Positions 8,491 to 17,719 are shown, counted from the first letter of the stretch. The stretch is 64,000 bases of DNA from Pseudoxanthomonas beigongshangi (GCF_016820515.1 NZ_JADHDV010000003.1:62001-126000), one strand, 5' to 3'. The notes: generated by a model not told the origin, from the letters alone. Numbers and translations: made by a program.

Positions 8491-9457
8491 GACCTTGCTC
8501 GCCGGCCTGTGCCTGGCCGCGCTGGCGGTATCCGCGCACGCGGTCGTGCTCACCGGCGAGGTCCGTGCGATCGACGCGCAGCAGATCCTCACCCCGCAGT
8601 CGAACAGTTCGCCGGTGGTGATCCGCTACTACGTGCCCGAGGGCGAACGGGTGAAGAAGGGCGACGTGGTCCTGCGCATCGACCCGGGCCAGTCCGCCAG
8701 CCGCATTCCCGATCTGGAGGCGGAAATCGAACAGACCCTGGCCAAGAACGCCAAGGACGTGGCCGAACTGCAGGTCAAGGCCGTGCAGGCCGAAACCGAG
8801 CTGGTCGACGCCGAAGCCGAACTGGCCACCGCGAAGCTCGACGCGCGCATCCCGCGCGAGCTGATTTCCGCGCTGGATTACGACCGCTACCAGGGCGATC
8901 TGGATCGCACCACCCGCGAGGCCGCGCTCAAGCGCAAGCAGTTGGACGCCGCGCGCGCCGCCGTGCAGCGCGCCACCAGCGATGGCCAGTTGCAGGTCCG
9001 CAAGCTGGAACTGGAGCGCGACTACCACACCGCGATGGTGCGGACCTCCGAGGTCAAGGCCGATCGCGATGGCGTGGTCGTGCACGGCTTCAACAACAAC
9101 TGGATCGGCGGGCGCATCGACGAAGGTTCCTCGACCATGCCCGGCAGCAAGGCCGGCGAAGTGGTCAGCAGCGGACGCATGAACGTGCGCGCCTGGGCGC
9201 TGGAGCCGGATCGGCGCGACCTGAAGGTGGGCCAGCCGGTGGAGTTGAGTTTCGACGCCCTGCCCGGCAAGCGTGTCCCGGGCCGCATCGAATTCATTTC
9301 CGGTGCGCCCGAACGCCGGCCCGAATGGGGCGAGGGCCGTTATTTCACCGTCGACGTCACCCTGGACTCGGGCTCGCTGGCGCTGATGCCCGGCATGAGC
9401 GTGCGGGTCATCGCCCGACCGCCGGCCGCCACCGCGAACGGGGGCAGGGGCCGATGA
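8474..9457 (+). CDS. HlyD-like periplasmic adaptor, first of three
   Basis: A 327-residue exported protein overlapping the ATPase gene by 17 bases. Signal peptide 1-24 (MMRCSKTLLAGLCLAALAVS, then AHA). A half-lipoyl motif follows (VVIRYYVPEGERVKKGDVVL), then an alpha-helical hairpin of about 110 residues rich in Glu, Ala and Lys, the returning barrel half (VKADRDGVVVHGF) and a beta-barrel end (VGQPVELSFDALPGKRVPGR). This is the layout of membrane-fusion proteins linking an inner-membrane ABC permease to an outer-membrane duct. No TolC-like gene is adjacent. Overlapping reading frames join it to the second adaptor. Confidence 0.8.
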   Translation: MMRCSKTLLAGLCLAALAVSAHAVVLTGEVRAIDAQQILTPQSNSSPVVIRYYVPEGERVKKGDVVLRIDPGQSASRIPDLEAEIEQTLAKNAKDVAELQVKAVQAETELVDAEAELATAKLDARIPRELISALDYDRYQGDLDRTTREAALKRKQLDAARAAVQRATSDGQLQVRKLELERDYHTAMVRTSEVKADRDGVVVHGFNNNWIGGRIDEGSSTMPGSKAGEVVSSGRMNVRAWALEPDRRDLKVGQPVELSFDALPGKRVPGRIEFISGAPERRPEWGEGRYFTVDVTLDSGSLALMPGMSVRVIARPPAATANGGRGR

Positions 9458-10443
9458 AACCCGCTCGATTCAACTCCCCGCGTGGCGCCCTGTTTGCCCT
9501 GGCACTGGCGTGCGCGCTGCCGGCCACGCATGCCGCCACCCTGCGCGTGGACGGCGAGGTCTACGCGCAGCGCAGCTCGCAGCTGATACCGCCTTCGGTG
9601 GATCGCATGTGGCAGTTCAACATCACCCAACTGGCGCCGGACGGCAGCTCGGTGAAGAAGGGCGACGTCGTGGTGGCCTTCGACACCAGCGATCTGGTCC
9701 GCCAGCTGAGCGAAAAGCAGAGCCTGCTGCAGGAAAAGAAACGCACGCTGGAAAACCTCAGCCTGGATCTGGCCGAACGCGAGCGCAGCCAGCGGCTGAC
9801 CACCGCCGAGGCGGAAGCCAAGCACGACAAGGCGCGCCGCAAGACCGAACAGCCGCGGGAACTGATCGCCGCGCTGGAATACGACAAGCTGGTCGAGGAG
9901 CGCCGCCGCACCGAACGGCTCGCCGCCCTGGCCCAGGTCGCCGAACGCGCCGCCGCCGAACAGCGCAAGCAGGAATTGCGGCTGGTGAATTCGGAACTGC
10001 AGCAGGCGCAGGCCGACGTGACCCGCCTGCAATCCTCCATCGCCGCGCTCAACCTGCCGGCGCCGCGCGATGGCGTGATCATGCACAAGAGCAGTTGGAA
10101 CGGAGAAAAGTTCGACGTCGGTTCGCAGGTCTGGCGCGGCCAGACCGTCGCCGAGATTCCCGATCCCACCACCCTGGCGGTGCGCGCGCAGTTGCCGGAG
10201 CGGGATCTGCAGCGGGTGAAGGTGGGCGTGCCGGCGCGGATCGTGATCGAGGGCGGCGGCGGCAGCGTCCACCACGGCAAGGTCGCCAGCATCGGGCGGG
10301 CGGTGCGCAGCAAGTCGCAGGTGCAACCCGTGCCCATCCTCGATCTGGAGATTCGCCTGGACGATGCGAGGGCGAAGCTGCGCCCTGGCCAGGCGGTGCG
10401 GGTGGAGCTAACCGTCCCGGATGTCGCCGGAGGTGCGAAATGA
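9454..10443 (+). CDS. HlyD-like periplasmic adaptor, second of three
   Basis: A 329-residue protein with a signal peptide ending near residue 28 (LALACALPATHA). The domain order copies that of the preceding gene: half-lipoyl (LAPDGSSVKKGDVVVAF), long charged helical hairpin about 85-200 (with LQEKKRTLENLSLDLAERER), second barrel half (APRDGVIMHKSSWNGEKF) and barrel end (VGVPARIVIEG). It begins in an ATGA overlap with the first adaptor and ends in one with the third. It is clearly related in layout to its neighbour but diverged, suggesting an old duplication. Probably secreted to the periplasm and assembled with the permease. Confidence 0.8.
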   Translation: MKPARFNSPRGALFALALACALPATHAATLRVDGEVYAQRSSQLIPPSVDRMWQFNITQLAPDGSSVKKGDVVVAFDTSDLVRQLSEKQSLLQEKKRTLENLSLDLAERERSQRLTTAEAEAKHDKARRKTEQPRELIAALEYDKLVEERRRTERLAALAQVAERAAAEQRKQELRLVNSELQQAQADVTRLQSSIAALNLPAPRDGVIMHKSSWNGEKFDVGSQVWRGQTVAEIPDPTTLAVRAQLPERDLQRVKVGVPARIVIEGGGGSVHHGKVASIGRAVRSKSQVQPVPILDLEIRLDDARAKLRPGQAVRVELTVPDVAGGAK

Positions 10444-11738
10444 TCCGTTTCCGCCATGCCGGAGCAGTACTGGTGCTCGCCTGCGCGCTGGCCGCCTGCG
10501 GCAAGCCCGAGATGCCGGTCGCCACCGAAACGGTCGCGCCGGGGCATCTGCGCATCGCCGTGCGCGGCGAAGGCGAACTGCGTTCGGCCAAGCCCACGCC
10601 GTTGATGGTGCCCGGCCAGAACTGGAGCGCACGGCAGGTGGAATGGATGCTGCCGGAAGGTTCGCTGGTGAAGAAGGGCGATCTGCTGGCGCGCTTCATC
10701 TCGCCCGATGGCGAGCAACAGTTGGCCCAGGCCATGATCGATCTGCAGCGCAACGCGCTGGCGCGGATCGCGAAGGAAGGCGATCTGGCTTCCGCGCTGG
10801 GCCGGGTGGAAGTGGATCTGTCGCAGGTCGCCGTGCAGTTGGGCATCGCCCAGCGCTACGCCGAGGCGGATCTGAGCACGGTGGCGCGCAACCAGGTGCT
10901 GGACGCCATCGAGGACAAGGAATACCTGCAGGTCCGCCAGGGCACGCTGCAATGGCGGCGCGATCAATCCGGCGTGCGCGGCGAAGCGGAAATGGCGGTA
11001 CTGGACGCCCAGCGCGCGACTTTCGACATCAACGCCCAGAGTCGCAAGTCGGATCTGGATGCCCTGGAGCTGCGCGCGCCCAATGACGGCGTGCTGATGC
11101 TGTCGGCCAACTGGTCGGGTGACAAGCCCATGGTCGGCGCCAACCTGCGCGCCGGATTCGAATTCGGCAACCTGCCCGATACCGGCGCGATGGAAGTCGA
11201 GATCGATCTTCCGCAGATCGAGGCGCAGGGCGTGCAGGTCGGCGATACGGTGGTGCTCAATCCGCTTGGACGCCCGGATCAGCGCATCGAGAGCAAGCTG
11301 TCGTGGGTCGCCAGCGCCGCCAAGGTGCGCAACCGCGAGAGCCCGGTGAAATACCTGTCGATGCGCGCGTCGGTTCCCACCGCCGACGTCGAACGCTACC
11401 GCCTGCTGCCGGGCCAGCGCTTCGAGGCGAACGTGGTGTTGCTGGACGCAAAGGATGCGGTGGCCGTACCCAACGTCGCCATCGAACAGCGCGACGGCCG
11501 GCACTGGGTGCGACTGCGCCAGGGCGGCGACTACGTCGCCCGCGAGGTGAAGCTGGGCGTGCGCGGCACCGCGCGCTCGCAGGTGCTGTCCGGTCTGAAG
11601 CCCGGCGATCAGGTGCGCCTGTCGCAGGTCGAAGTACCCGTACCGGGCGACGATGCCAAGGACGACGCGAAAGACGCCGGCAAGGACACCGCGCCGGCTG
11701 GTGACGGCGCCGACGACAAGCAGGAAAAGAAAGCATGA
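10440..11738 (+). CDS. Lipoprotein periplasmic adaptor, third of three
   Basis: A 432-residue adaptor, longer than its two neighbours. The N-terminus has a lipoprotein signal with the lipobox LAAC, so Cys20 is probably acylated and tethers the protein to a membrane. The half-lipoyl (MLPEGSLVKKGDLLARF), a helical hairpin (about 95-190), the barrel return (APNDGVLMLSANWSGDKP) and a C-terminal membrane-proximal domain (about 330-400, with LKPGDQVRLSQ) are present. The tail is highly acidic/Lys-rich (DDAKDDAKDAGKD). Overlaps are ATGA on both sides. A tethered adaptor plus two soluble ones in one operon is unusual. Confidence 0.8.
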   Translation: MIRFRHAGAVLVLACALAACGKPEMPVATETVAPGHLRIAVRGEGELRSAKPTPLMVPGQNWSARQVEWMLPEGSLVKKGDLLARFISPDGEQQLAQAMIDLQRNALARIAKEGDLASALGRVEVDLSQVAVQLGIAQRYAEADLSTVARNQVLDAIEDKEYLQVRQGTLQWRRDQSGVRGEAEMAVLDAQRATFDINAQSRKSDLDALELRAPNDGVLMLSANWSGDKPMVGANLRAGFEFGNLPDTGAMEVEIDLPQIEAQGVQVGDTVVLNPLGRPDQRIESKLSWVASAAKVRNRESPVKYLSMRASVPTADVERYRLLPGQRFEANVVLLDAKDAVAVPNVAIEQRDGRHWVRLRQGGDYVAREVKLGVRGTARSQVLSGLKPGDQVRLSQVEVPVPGDDAKDDAKDAGKDTAPAGDGADDKQEKKA

Positions 11739-13000
11739 GTGGTGCTCCGCTGAAGGGACTGTTCAACCGCCTGCCGACCGTCTGGCGCGAGGCCGTGGAG
11801 GAGCTTTGGCGGCGGCGCCTGCGCACGCTGCTGACCCTGCTCGGCATGATCTTCGGCGTTGGCGCGATCGTGGCGATGCAGGCGGTCGGCGAAGGCAGCC
11901 GCCGCGAGGCGCTGCGGCTGGTGGAAGGACTGGGCCTGCACAACCTGATCGCCGAGGCCAAGCCGCAGGACGAAGACACGTTGAAGGAGACACGCGAGCG
12001 CAGCCTCGGCCTGACCGTGGCCGATGCCGAAGCCGCGCGCGGTGTCGTGCCCGGCGCCGAACGCCACGCCGCCGAGAAGACCATCCGCACCCATACCGTG
12101 TTCAGCGATATCGGCCGCAGCGACGCGCAGGCCAGCGGCGTCAGCGCCGACTGGTTCGGCCTGTCCTCGCTGCGCATCCGCGATGGCCGCGCGTTCAGCG
12201 CCGAGGACGAGGCCAGGCTGTCGGCGGTGGCGGTACTCGGCCACCAGGCCGCCGCGGACCTGTTTCCCAAAGGCAACGCGATCGGCGGACTGATCAAGGT
12301 CAATCACGTGTGGCTGGAAGTGATCGGCGTGCTGGCCGATCGCGATCTGGGCCAGGACAGTTTCGAGGGCGTGCAACTGGGTTCGGAAAGCAACCGCATC
12401 TATGTGCCGCTGGCGAGCGCGCGTGCCCGTTTCCGCTTCCAGCCGCAGGAGGACGAAGTGGATCGGTTCCTGCTCCGGTTGGACGATCCGACCCGGCTGG
12501 CGGCCGGCGCCGGCGTGCTCGCGGCGGTGCTGGACCAGCGCCACGCCGGCATGGCGGACTACCAGTTGATCGTGCCGCAGCAGTTGTTCCAGCAGCACCA
12601 GCAGACCCAGCGCATCTTCCAGGTGGTGATGGGCGCGATCGCCGGCGTCAGCCTGCTGGTCGGCGGCATCGGCATCATGAACATCATGCTGGCCAACGTG
12701 CTGGAGCGGCGCCGCGAAATCGGCCTGCTGCGCGCGCTCGGCGCGCGCCGGCGCGACGTGATCGCCCAGTTCCTGCGCGAGGCCACGGTCATCTGCATCG
12801 CCGGCGCGGGGCTCGGTCTGGTGTTTGGCGGCGTGCTCGCCTACCTGATCGCGATGTTCGCCGGCTGGCAGGTCGCCTGGGCTCCGCTGCCGATCCTGCT
12901 TTCGGCCGGCTTCTGTGCATTGGTCGGCCTGGCCTTCGGTGTATATCCGGCACGGCAGGCTGCGCAGTTGGATCCAATCGCGGCGCTGCGGCACGATTGA
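11735..13000 (+). CDS. MacB/FtsX-type ABC transporter permease
   Basis: A 421-residue inner-membrane protein. One helix near residues 30-50 (LLTLLGMIFGVGAIVAMQ) is followed by a periplasmic MacB core domain of about 220 residues (with VSADWFGLSSLRIRDGRAF), then three C-terminal helices of the FtsX domain: about 295-320 (GAIAGVSLLVGGIGIMNIML), 347-375 and 383-405. The motif RRREIGLLRALGARRRDV is the cytoplasmic coupling segment that contacts the ATPase. It starts by ATGA overlap with the lipoprotein adaptor. With the ATPase at 7816 it should form the dimeric motor of this exporter. Confidence 0.9.
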   Translation: MSGAPLKGLFNRLPTVWREAVEELWRRRLRTLLTLLGMIFGVGAIVAMQAVGEGSRREALRLVEGLGLHNLIAEAKPQDEDTLKETRERSLGLTVADAEAARGVVPGAERHAAEKTIRTHTVFSDIGRSDAQASGVSADWFGLSSLRIRDGRAFSAEDEARLSAVAVLGHQAAADLFPKGNAIGGLIKVNHVWLEVIGVLADRDLGQDSFEGVQLGSESNRIYVPLASARARFRFQPQEDEVDRFLLRLDDPTRLAAGAGVLAAVLDQRHAGMADYQLIVPQQLFQQHQQTQRIFQVVMGAIAGVSLLVGGIGIMNIMLANVLERRREIGLLRALGARRRDVIAQFLREATVICIAGAGLGLVFGGVLAYLIAMFAGWQVAWAPLPILLSAGFCALVGLAFGVYPARQAAQLDPIAALRHD

Positions 13001-13011
13001 AGCCAACTCAG

Positions 13012-13340
13012 CCCCTTGACCAGCCATTGGCTGCTGAAAGCGAAAAATGGGGATTGAGGGGGATTTGATTTTGGCGCGAAGAGCAAATCCCCCGTCACCT
13101 GCTTCGCAGGCGCCCGCCCCTTTTTTCAAAGGGGGCTGATCAGGCGGTGGCCGTTTCCCCGGAATAACCATCTGGCTCTTGCCTCTCCCTCGGCAGTCAT
13201 CCGGCTTTTCCTCCCCCTTTGAAAAAGGGGGACTAAGGGGGATTGGCTCTTCGCACCCAAAGCAAAATCCCCTGTCACCCGCTTCGCGGGTGCCCGCCCC
13301 CTTTTCCGCTTTCAACAGCCCAATGGCTGGTCAAAGGGGA
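13012..13340. repeat. Composite inverted-repeat element between exporter and VOC gene
   Basis: This gene-free stretch is almost wholly an inverted repeat. Outer arms begin at 13012 (CCCCTTGACCAGCCATTGG) and end at 13340; after reverse complementing they agree apart from small indels. An inner element at 13076-13254 has 18-bp ends differing at one base (13076-13093 and 13237-13254, core GAGCAAATCCCC). GC-rich hairpins such as CCTGCTTCGCAGG at 13098-13110 and runs CCCCCTTTGAAAAAGGGGG lie inside. The same family occurs at 27125-27282 and 28678-28830. It encodes no transposase. It may act as a bidirectional transcription stop; that is inference. Confidence 0.75.
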
Positions 13341-13422
13341 GGCAAAAGCTGCCATGCTTCTGCCGAATCCCGGCTTTCGACGGCCGTAAGGCCGGTCATC
13401 CCCAATCCCGAATCCCCGCCCC

Positions 13423-13800
13423 ATGCACGCCAAACACATCACCCCGATCCTCAACGTCTCGCACATGGAAAAGAGCTTCGCCTGGTTCAAGGCGCTGGGT
13501 TGGGAGAAATGCTGGGACTGGGGCAGTCCGCCCACCTTCGGTTCGGTCGGTTCCGGCGAGTGCGAGATCTTCATGTGCCTGGATGGCCAGGGCCATCGTC
13601 AGGATCCCGCCCGTCCCCACGTGGAAACCGGCGGCGTCTGGATGTCCATCTGGGTCGACGACGTGGACAGCATCCACCGCACCTGCCTGGCGAACGGCAT
13701 CGAAGTGACCTGGCCGCCGACGGACGAACCCTGGGGCGTGCGTGAGATGCATGTCCGCCATCCGGACGGACATGTGTTCCGGATCAGCCAGTCGCGCTAG
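13423..13800 (+). CDS. VOC (glyoxalase/bleomycin-resistance) superfamily protein
   Basis: A 125-residue single-unit VOC protein beginning MHAKHITPILNVSHMEKSFA. The beta-alpha-beta-beta-beta modules are visible: first module residues 4-58 (ITPILNV, WFKALGWEKC, CEIFMCL), second 67-123 (GVWMSIWVDDVDSIH, then MHVRHPDGHVFRISQ). The ending HPDGHVFRI is the usual metal-side strand. Proteins this size include antibiotic-binding and dioxygenase-like members, so the reaction is unknown. It has no clear operon partner: it follows the repeat element and is 281 bases from fabA. Confidence 0.8.
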   Translation: MHAKHITPILNVSHMEKSFAWFKALGWEKCWDWGSPPTFGSVGSGECEIFMCLDGQGHRQDPARPHVETGGVWMSIWVDDVDSIHRTCLANGIEVTWPPTDEPWGVREMHVRHPDGHVFRISQSR

Positions 13801-14026
13801 GGCCAGGCTCCCGCGACATGAGCGTCCTGGACAGCAGCAGCAGGAACAGACCCAACGCGAGCAACAGCGCAGGCACTCGCATCGCGCAATTTGCGCACCG
13901 TACGCCGGCGGATGCGGTATCCGAGGGTATCCGACCGGACAACGCGCATCCGCGAAAATCCAAGCGCCGCCTTGTTCTTCGTCCGCCTACGCCGGCGTAC
14001 GGAAACACGAGGCTGATCTGCGTCAA

Positions 14027-14050
14027 TACAGCTGTATGCACAATTGTGCA
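14027..14050. promoter_or_regulatory. Twin palindromes upstream of fabA, candidate operator
   Basis: Two adjacent perfect palindromes lie 32-55 bases before the fabA start: TACAGCTGTA (14027-14036) and TGCACAATTGTGCA (14037-14050). A TATTCT hexamer follows at 14052-14057 and may be the -10 element. In other gammaproteobacteria the fabA or fabB promoter is controlled by palindrome-binding regulators (FabR, DesT, FadR). No exact match to a known box is claimed. Confidence 0.5.
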
Positions 14051-14081
14051 TTATTCTGGTTCCTGACCTGTCGGATCACGC

Positions 14082-14597
14082 ATGAAATCCCCCGCTTCCT
14101 TTACCCGGGATCAGCTGCTGGCCAGCGCCCGCGGCGAACTGTTCGGCCCGGACGCCGGCCGCCTCCCCAATGACCCGATGTTGATGTTCGATCGCATCAC
14201 CGAGATCCGCGAGGACGGCGGCGCGCACGGCAAGGGCATGGTGCGGGCGGAACTGGATATCCATCCGGACCTGTGGTTCTTCAAATGCCACTTCCTCGGC
14301 GACCCGGTGATGCCCGGCTGCCTGGGCCTGGACGCGCTGTGGCAACTCACCGGTTTCTATCTCACCTGGATCGGCGCGCCCGGACGTGGCCGCGCGCTCG
14401 GCACCGGCGAGGTGAAGTTCACCGGCCAGGTGCTGCCCACCGCCAAGCGGGTGAGCTATGAAATCGACATCAGCCGCGTGATCAACCGCAAGCTGGTGCT
14501 GGCCGTGGCCGATGGCCGCATGCTGGTCGATGGCCGCGAGATCTATACCGCGCGCGATCTGCGCGTGGGCCTGTTCACCTCCACGGAGGCGTTCTGA
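14082..14597 (+). CDS. fabA: 3-hydroxydecanoyl-ACP dehydratase/isomerase FabA
   Basis: A 171-residue enzyme, the family's normal length. It dehydrates 3-hydroxydecanoyl-ACP and isomerises trans-2- to cis-3-decenoyl-ACP, the entry to unsaturated fatty acids. The signature [20 protein letters not shown] contains catalytic His70 and Asp84. The cytosolic hot-dog fold is intact from residue 15 to the end. fabB follows after two bases, the classical fabAB operon. Palindromes just upstream suggest a dedicated repressor or activator. Confidence 0.97.
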   Translation: MKSPASFTRDQLLASARGELFGPDAGRLPNDPMLMFDRITEIREDGGAHGKGMVRAELDIHPDLWFFKCHFLGDPVMPGCLGLDALWQLTGFYLTWIGAPGRGRALGTGEVKFTGQVLPTAKRVSYEIDISRVINRKLVLAVADGRMLVDGREIYTARDLRVGLFTSTEAF

Positions 14598-14599
14598 GC

Positions 14600-15808
14600 A
14601 TGCGCCGCGTCGTCATCACCGGCCTGGGCATCACTTCCTGCCTGGGCAATGATTCCAACACCGTTTCCGCCGCGCTACGCGAAGGCCGCTCCGGCATCCG
14701 CCATCTGCCGCAATACGCCGAGCTCGGCTTCCGCAGCCAGGTCGGCGGCGCGCCGGAGCTGGATCTGGAAGCCCTGATCGATCGCAAGCAGAAGCGCTTC
14801 ATGGGCGATGCCGCCGCCTACGCCTATCTGGCGATGCGCGATGCGATCGCCGATGCCGGCCTGGACGAAGCGCTGGTCAGCCAGCCGCGCACGGGCCTGA
14901 TTGCCGGTTCCGGCGGCGGCTCGGCCGAATGGCAGATCGAGGCGGCGGATCTGCTGCGCCAGCGCGGCATCCGCAAGGTCGGTCCGTACATGGTGCCGCG
15001 CACGATGTGCTCGACCGTCTCGGCCACGCTCGCCACCGCGTGCAAGATCAAGGGCGTGAGCTATTCGCTGTCGGCCGCCTGCGCGACCTCCGCGCATTGC
15101 ATCGGCGCGGCGGCGGACCTGATCCGCGCCGGCCGCCAGGACATCGTGTTCGCCGGTGGCGGCGAGGAACTGCACTGGGCGCTGACGATGATGTTCGACG
15201 CCATGGGCGCGTTGTCCAGCCAGCGCAACGAGGATCCGACCCGCGCCTCGCGTCCGTATGACGCCGATCGCGATGGTTTCGTCATCGCAGGCGGCGGCGG
15301 CATGCTGGTGCTGGAAGACTACGACCACGCGGTCAAGCGCGGTGCGCGCATCCACGCCGAACTGCTTGGCTACGGTGTCACCTCCGACGGCGCCGACATG
15401 GTCGCCCCGTCCGGCGAAGGCGCGGTGCGCTGCATGCAGATGGCCCTGGAAGGCGTGGACAAACCGGTCGACTACCTCAACACCCACGGTACTTCGACGC
15501 CGCTGGGCGACGTCGTGGAACTTGACGCCGTGCGCAGCGTGTTCGGCGATGCGGTGCCGCCGCTGTCCTCGACCAAGGCGCTGTCCGGCCATTCGCTTGG
15601 CGCGGCCAGCGTGCACGAGGCGATCTACTGCCTGCTGATGATGCGCGACGGCTTCATCGCCGGCTCGGCGAACATCGATACGCCGGATCCGCGCGTCGAA
15701 AGCTTCCCGATCGTGCGCGAAAGCCGCGACGCGACGCTGGACACGGTGATGTCCAACAGCTTCGGCTTCGGCGGCACCAACGCCACGCTGGTGTTCGGAC
15801 GGGTCTGA
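14600..15808 (+). CDS. fabB: 3-oxoacyl-ACP synthase I FabB
   Basis: A 402-residue beta-ketoacyl-ACP synthase. The catalytic triad is complete: Cys161 in [12 protein letters not shown], His296 in [11 protein letters not shown] and His331 in [11 protein letters not shown]. The N-terminus [18 protein letters not shown] is typical. Pairing with fabA and the C-H-H spacing (close to E. coli Cys163, His298, His333) favour FabB over FabF. It elongates the cis-3-decenoyl-ACP made by FabA, so the two genes together set membrane unsaturation. It is translated two bases after the fabA stop and is followed by a convergent gene. Confidence 0.95.
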   Translation: MRRVVITGLGITSCLGNDSNTVSAALREGRSGIRHLPQYAELGFRSQVGGAPELDLEALIDRKQKRFMGDAAAYAYLAMRDAIADAGLDEALVSQPRTGLIAGSGGGSAEWQIEAADLLRQRGIRKVGPYMVPRTMCSTVSATLATACKIKGVSYSLSAACATSAHCIGAAADLIRAGRQDIVFAGGGEELHWALTMMFDAMGALSSQRNEDPTRASRPYDADRDGFVIAGGGGMLVLEDYDHAVKRGARIHAELLGYGVTSDGADMVAPSGEGAVRCMQMALEGVDKPVDYLNTHGTSTPLGDVVELDAVRSVFGDAVPPLSSTKALSGHSLGAASVHEAIYCLLMMRDGFIAGSANIDTPDPRVESFPIVRESRDATLDTVMSNSFGFGGTNATLVFGRV

Positions 15809-15914
15809 GGCCCGTCGCGGTTTCTTCCCGACCTGGACGATGCCCATGGTCGGGAGCCTCCCGCTGCCGTCTGGCCGCCTGCCCTGTTTCGGGCGGGCGG
15901 CGTGTCATGGCGAT

Positions 15915-17447
15915 CTATCCGGCCGCCCACACGCTGTTCGGGTCGCCGTTGCGCCCGCGCGCCCGCGTGGCCACCGCCATGCGCCAGAACACCAGCGCCA
16001 TCGCCAGCGCGGTGCCGTCGATGAAGAAGCGATGCCAATGTCCACGCCCCAGCGCCGTGAACAGGTGCTCGCCCGAAGCCACGTAGCCGGCGACCGGAAT
16101 CGCCGCGGTCAGTACGACGCACAGCCACAGCAGTTCGTATCCGGCGCGCACCGGACGTCGCAGCAACGCCCACGCCAGACTGGCGAAGAACACCACGTAG
16201 TACGCCGTTGACGGGGCCAGCGCGGGCAATAGCGCCGCCGATACGAATACCGCCGACACGCCGGCCACGCAGCCCAGGCAGATACCCAGGGTCAGCCCCG
16301 CCATCACCCGGGTGCGGCGCGGCTGCTGCACCTCGCGCCGCTTGCGCCGGGCCTCGATCCACAACAGGTTGCCGCTGTAGAACAGGAACGCGCCGGCCAG
16401 ACCCAGCAGGAAGTACAGCCACTTCACCGCCATGTCGCCGAAATTTCCGTAGTGCAGATGCTGCAATCCGCGCAGGAAGGCCATGCCCGGCGGATAGTCG
16501 CGCGGCGGCAGCGCCTTGATGACCTGTCCGCTGGCGGCATTGATGGCGACGCCCGCCATATGGTTGAGCCGGCGCTGCGGCAATTCGCCGTACAGCGTCA
16601 CCTGTGCGTTGGCATCACCCGCGTCGTGATAGAACAGGCTTTCCACCGCCATGCCCGGCAGCGCGACTTCCGCGCGCCGTACCAGTTCGGCGACCGGCAG
16701 CATCGGCCGCGCGACACCGGCCGGCTCGACATGAGGCGCCACGTCGAAGTCGCCTTCCAGGATCTTCAGCAACTTGCCGTCGTAGACCAGGAACTGGAAC
16801 GGCGCCAGCATCAGGAAACCGATGGTCAGCACCGCGCCGCTCCAGGCGAAGATCACATGGAACGGCAACGACAGCATGCCGATCACGTTGTGCGCGTCCT
16901 GCCATAGGCGCTTGATGTTGCGGCCCAGGCGCAATGCGAACAGGTCCTTGAGGAACACCGGTGCATACAGGATCACGCCGCTTACCAGCGCCAGGCCGTA
17001 AAGGATGCAGAACACCCCGAACAGGTACATGCCGAACGTGCGCGGCAGGCCGGCGGTGAAATGAAGGTCGTAGATGAAATCGACAAAACCAGCGCGCGCG
17101 GGCGTCTGCACCAGACCCCCATCCTCCAGGGTGAACCTGTGCTGGTCGCCGGTTTTCTCGTCGTACCAGTAGAGCGACGCCTGCGGCCCGTGTTCGCCGG
17201 GCAGGGTCACGACCAGACTGTGGCTGGCCTCGGGATGGCGGCGCAACACGCCGTCCACCAATGCCTGGGCCTGGGCATGGCCGGTTTCCGGCGCGGGCAT
17301 CGCCTGCGGCGGGCGTTCCCAGCCCTGCAACTCGTGCACGAACACGGTCACCGCGCCCGCGTAAAACGCAATGAACAGGCCCATGCCGGCGATCAGGCCG
17401 ACCCAGGTGTGGACGGACAGGAAACTGCGCAACGTCGCTGCCTTCAT
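15915..17447 (-). CDS. PepSY-associated membrane protein, iron uptake linked
   Basis: A 510-residue inner-membrane protein of the PepSY_TM group, related to reductase-type proteins encoded next to siderophore receptors. Start MKAATLRSFLSVHTWVGLIA at 17447 is chosen because it overlaps the preceding stop (ATGA); the longer reading frame would overlap that gene. Four helices frame PepSY-like periplasmic loops: about 15-38, 150-170, 200-225 and 360-380, followed by an extra C-terminal part with three or four helices (about 395-490). Conserved His residues occur at helix edges (HTW, DAHNVIG, FHVIFAWSG, HLHYGNFGD), consistent with haem binding. Likely reduces ferric siderophores in the periplasm; inferred from context. 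Confidence 0.8.
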   Translation of the reverse strand: MKAATLRSFLSVHTWVGLIAGMGLFIAFYAGAVTVFVHELQGWERPPQAMPAPETGHAQAQALVDGVLRRHPEASHSLVVTLPGEHGPQASLYWYDEKTGDQHRFTLEDGGLVQTPARAGFVDFIYDLHFTAGLPRTFGMYLFGVFCILYGLALVSGVILYAPVFLKDLFALRLGRNIKRLWQDAHNVIGMLSLPFHVIFAWSGAVLTIGFLMLAPFQFLVYDGKLLKILEGDFDVAPHVEPAGVARPMLPVAELVRRAEVALPGMAVESLFYHDAGDANAQVTLYGELPQRRLNHMAGVAINAASGQVIKALPPRDYPPGMAFLRGLQHLHYGNFGDMAVKWLYFLLGLAGAFLFYSGNLLWIEARRKRREVQQPRRTRVMAGLTLGICLGCVAGVSAVFVSAALLPALAPSTAYYVVFFASLAWALLRRPVRAGYELLWLCVVLTAAIPVAGYVASGEHLFTALGRGHWHRFFIDGTALAMALVFWRMAVATRARGRNGDPNSVWAAG

Positions 17448-17719
17448 GCCGGCAGCTCCGCGGCCCAGCCCAGCAGACGGGACACTTGGATCAGGCAGAA
17501 GCAGAGCAGCGTGCCGCCACCCATCCACAACCATGTGCGCAGGCCGGTTCGGGCCAGGAACGCCAGCGACATCACCGCCACCCACAGCGGGAAGGAGAGC
17601 AGCAGCCATGGCATGGTCACCCGGGCCAACTCGCCCGGCCAATGCAGCGCGATCACACCGATGATGCCCACGGTCAACGGAAGTCCCAGCAGCGCGGCCG
17701 CCAGCGATTTAGCCCACAT
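17444..17719 (-). CDS. Small membrane iron uptake protein (DUF3649-like)
   Basis: A 91-residue protein with three hydrophobic segments: about 5-22 (SLAAALLGLPLTVGIIGVIA), 35-52 and 62-80. The start MWAKSLAAALLG at 17719 overlaps the end of the DUF3325 gene; an earlier in-frame start would lie deep inside it. Proteins of this size and topology sit between DUF3325 and PepSY proteins in iron-regulated clusters of proteobacteria. Its ending overlaps the PepSY start. The biochemical role is not known. Confidence 0.65.
   Translation of the reverse strand: MWAKSLAAALLGLPLTVGIIGVIALHWPGELARVTMPWLLLSFPLWVAVMSLAFLARTGLRTWLWMGGGTLLCFCLIQVSRLLGWAAELPA

Noticed and set aside
13784-13882. Possible 32-residue membrane peptide on the minus strand (MRVPALLLALGLFLLLLS)
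   Set aside because: It has a hydrophobic helix but overlaps the VOC gene end, has no clear ribosome site and cannot be told from chance.
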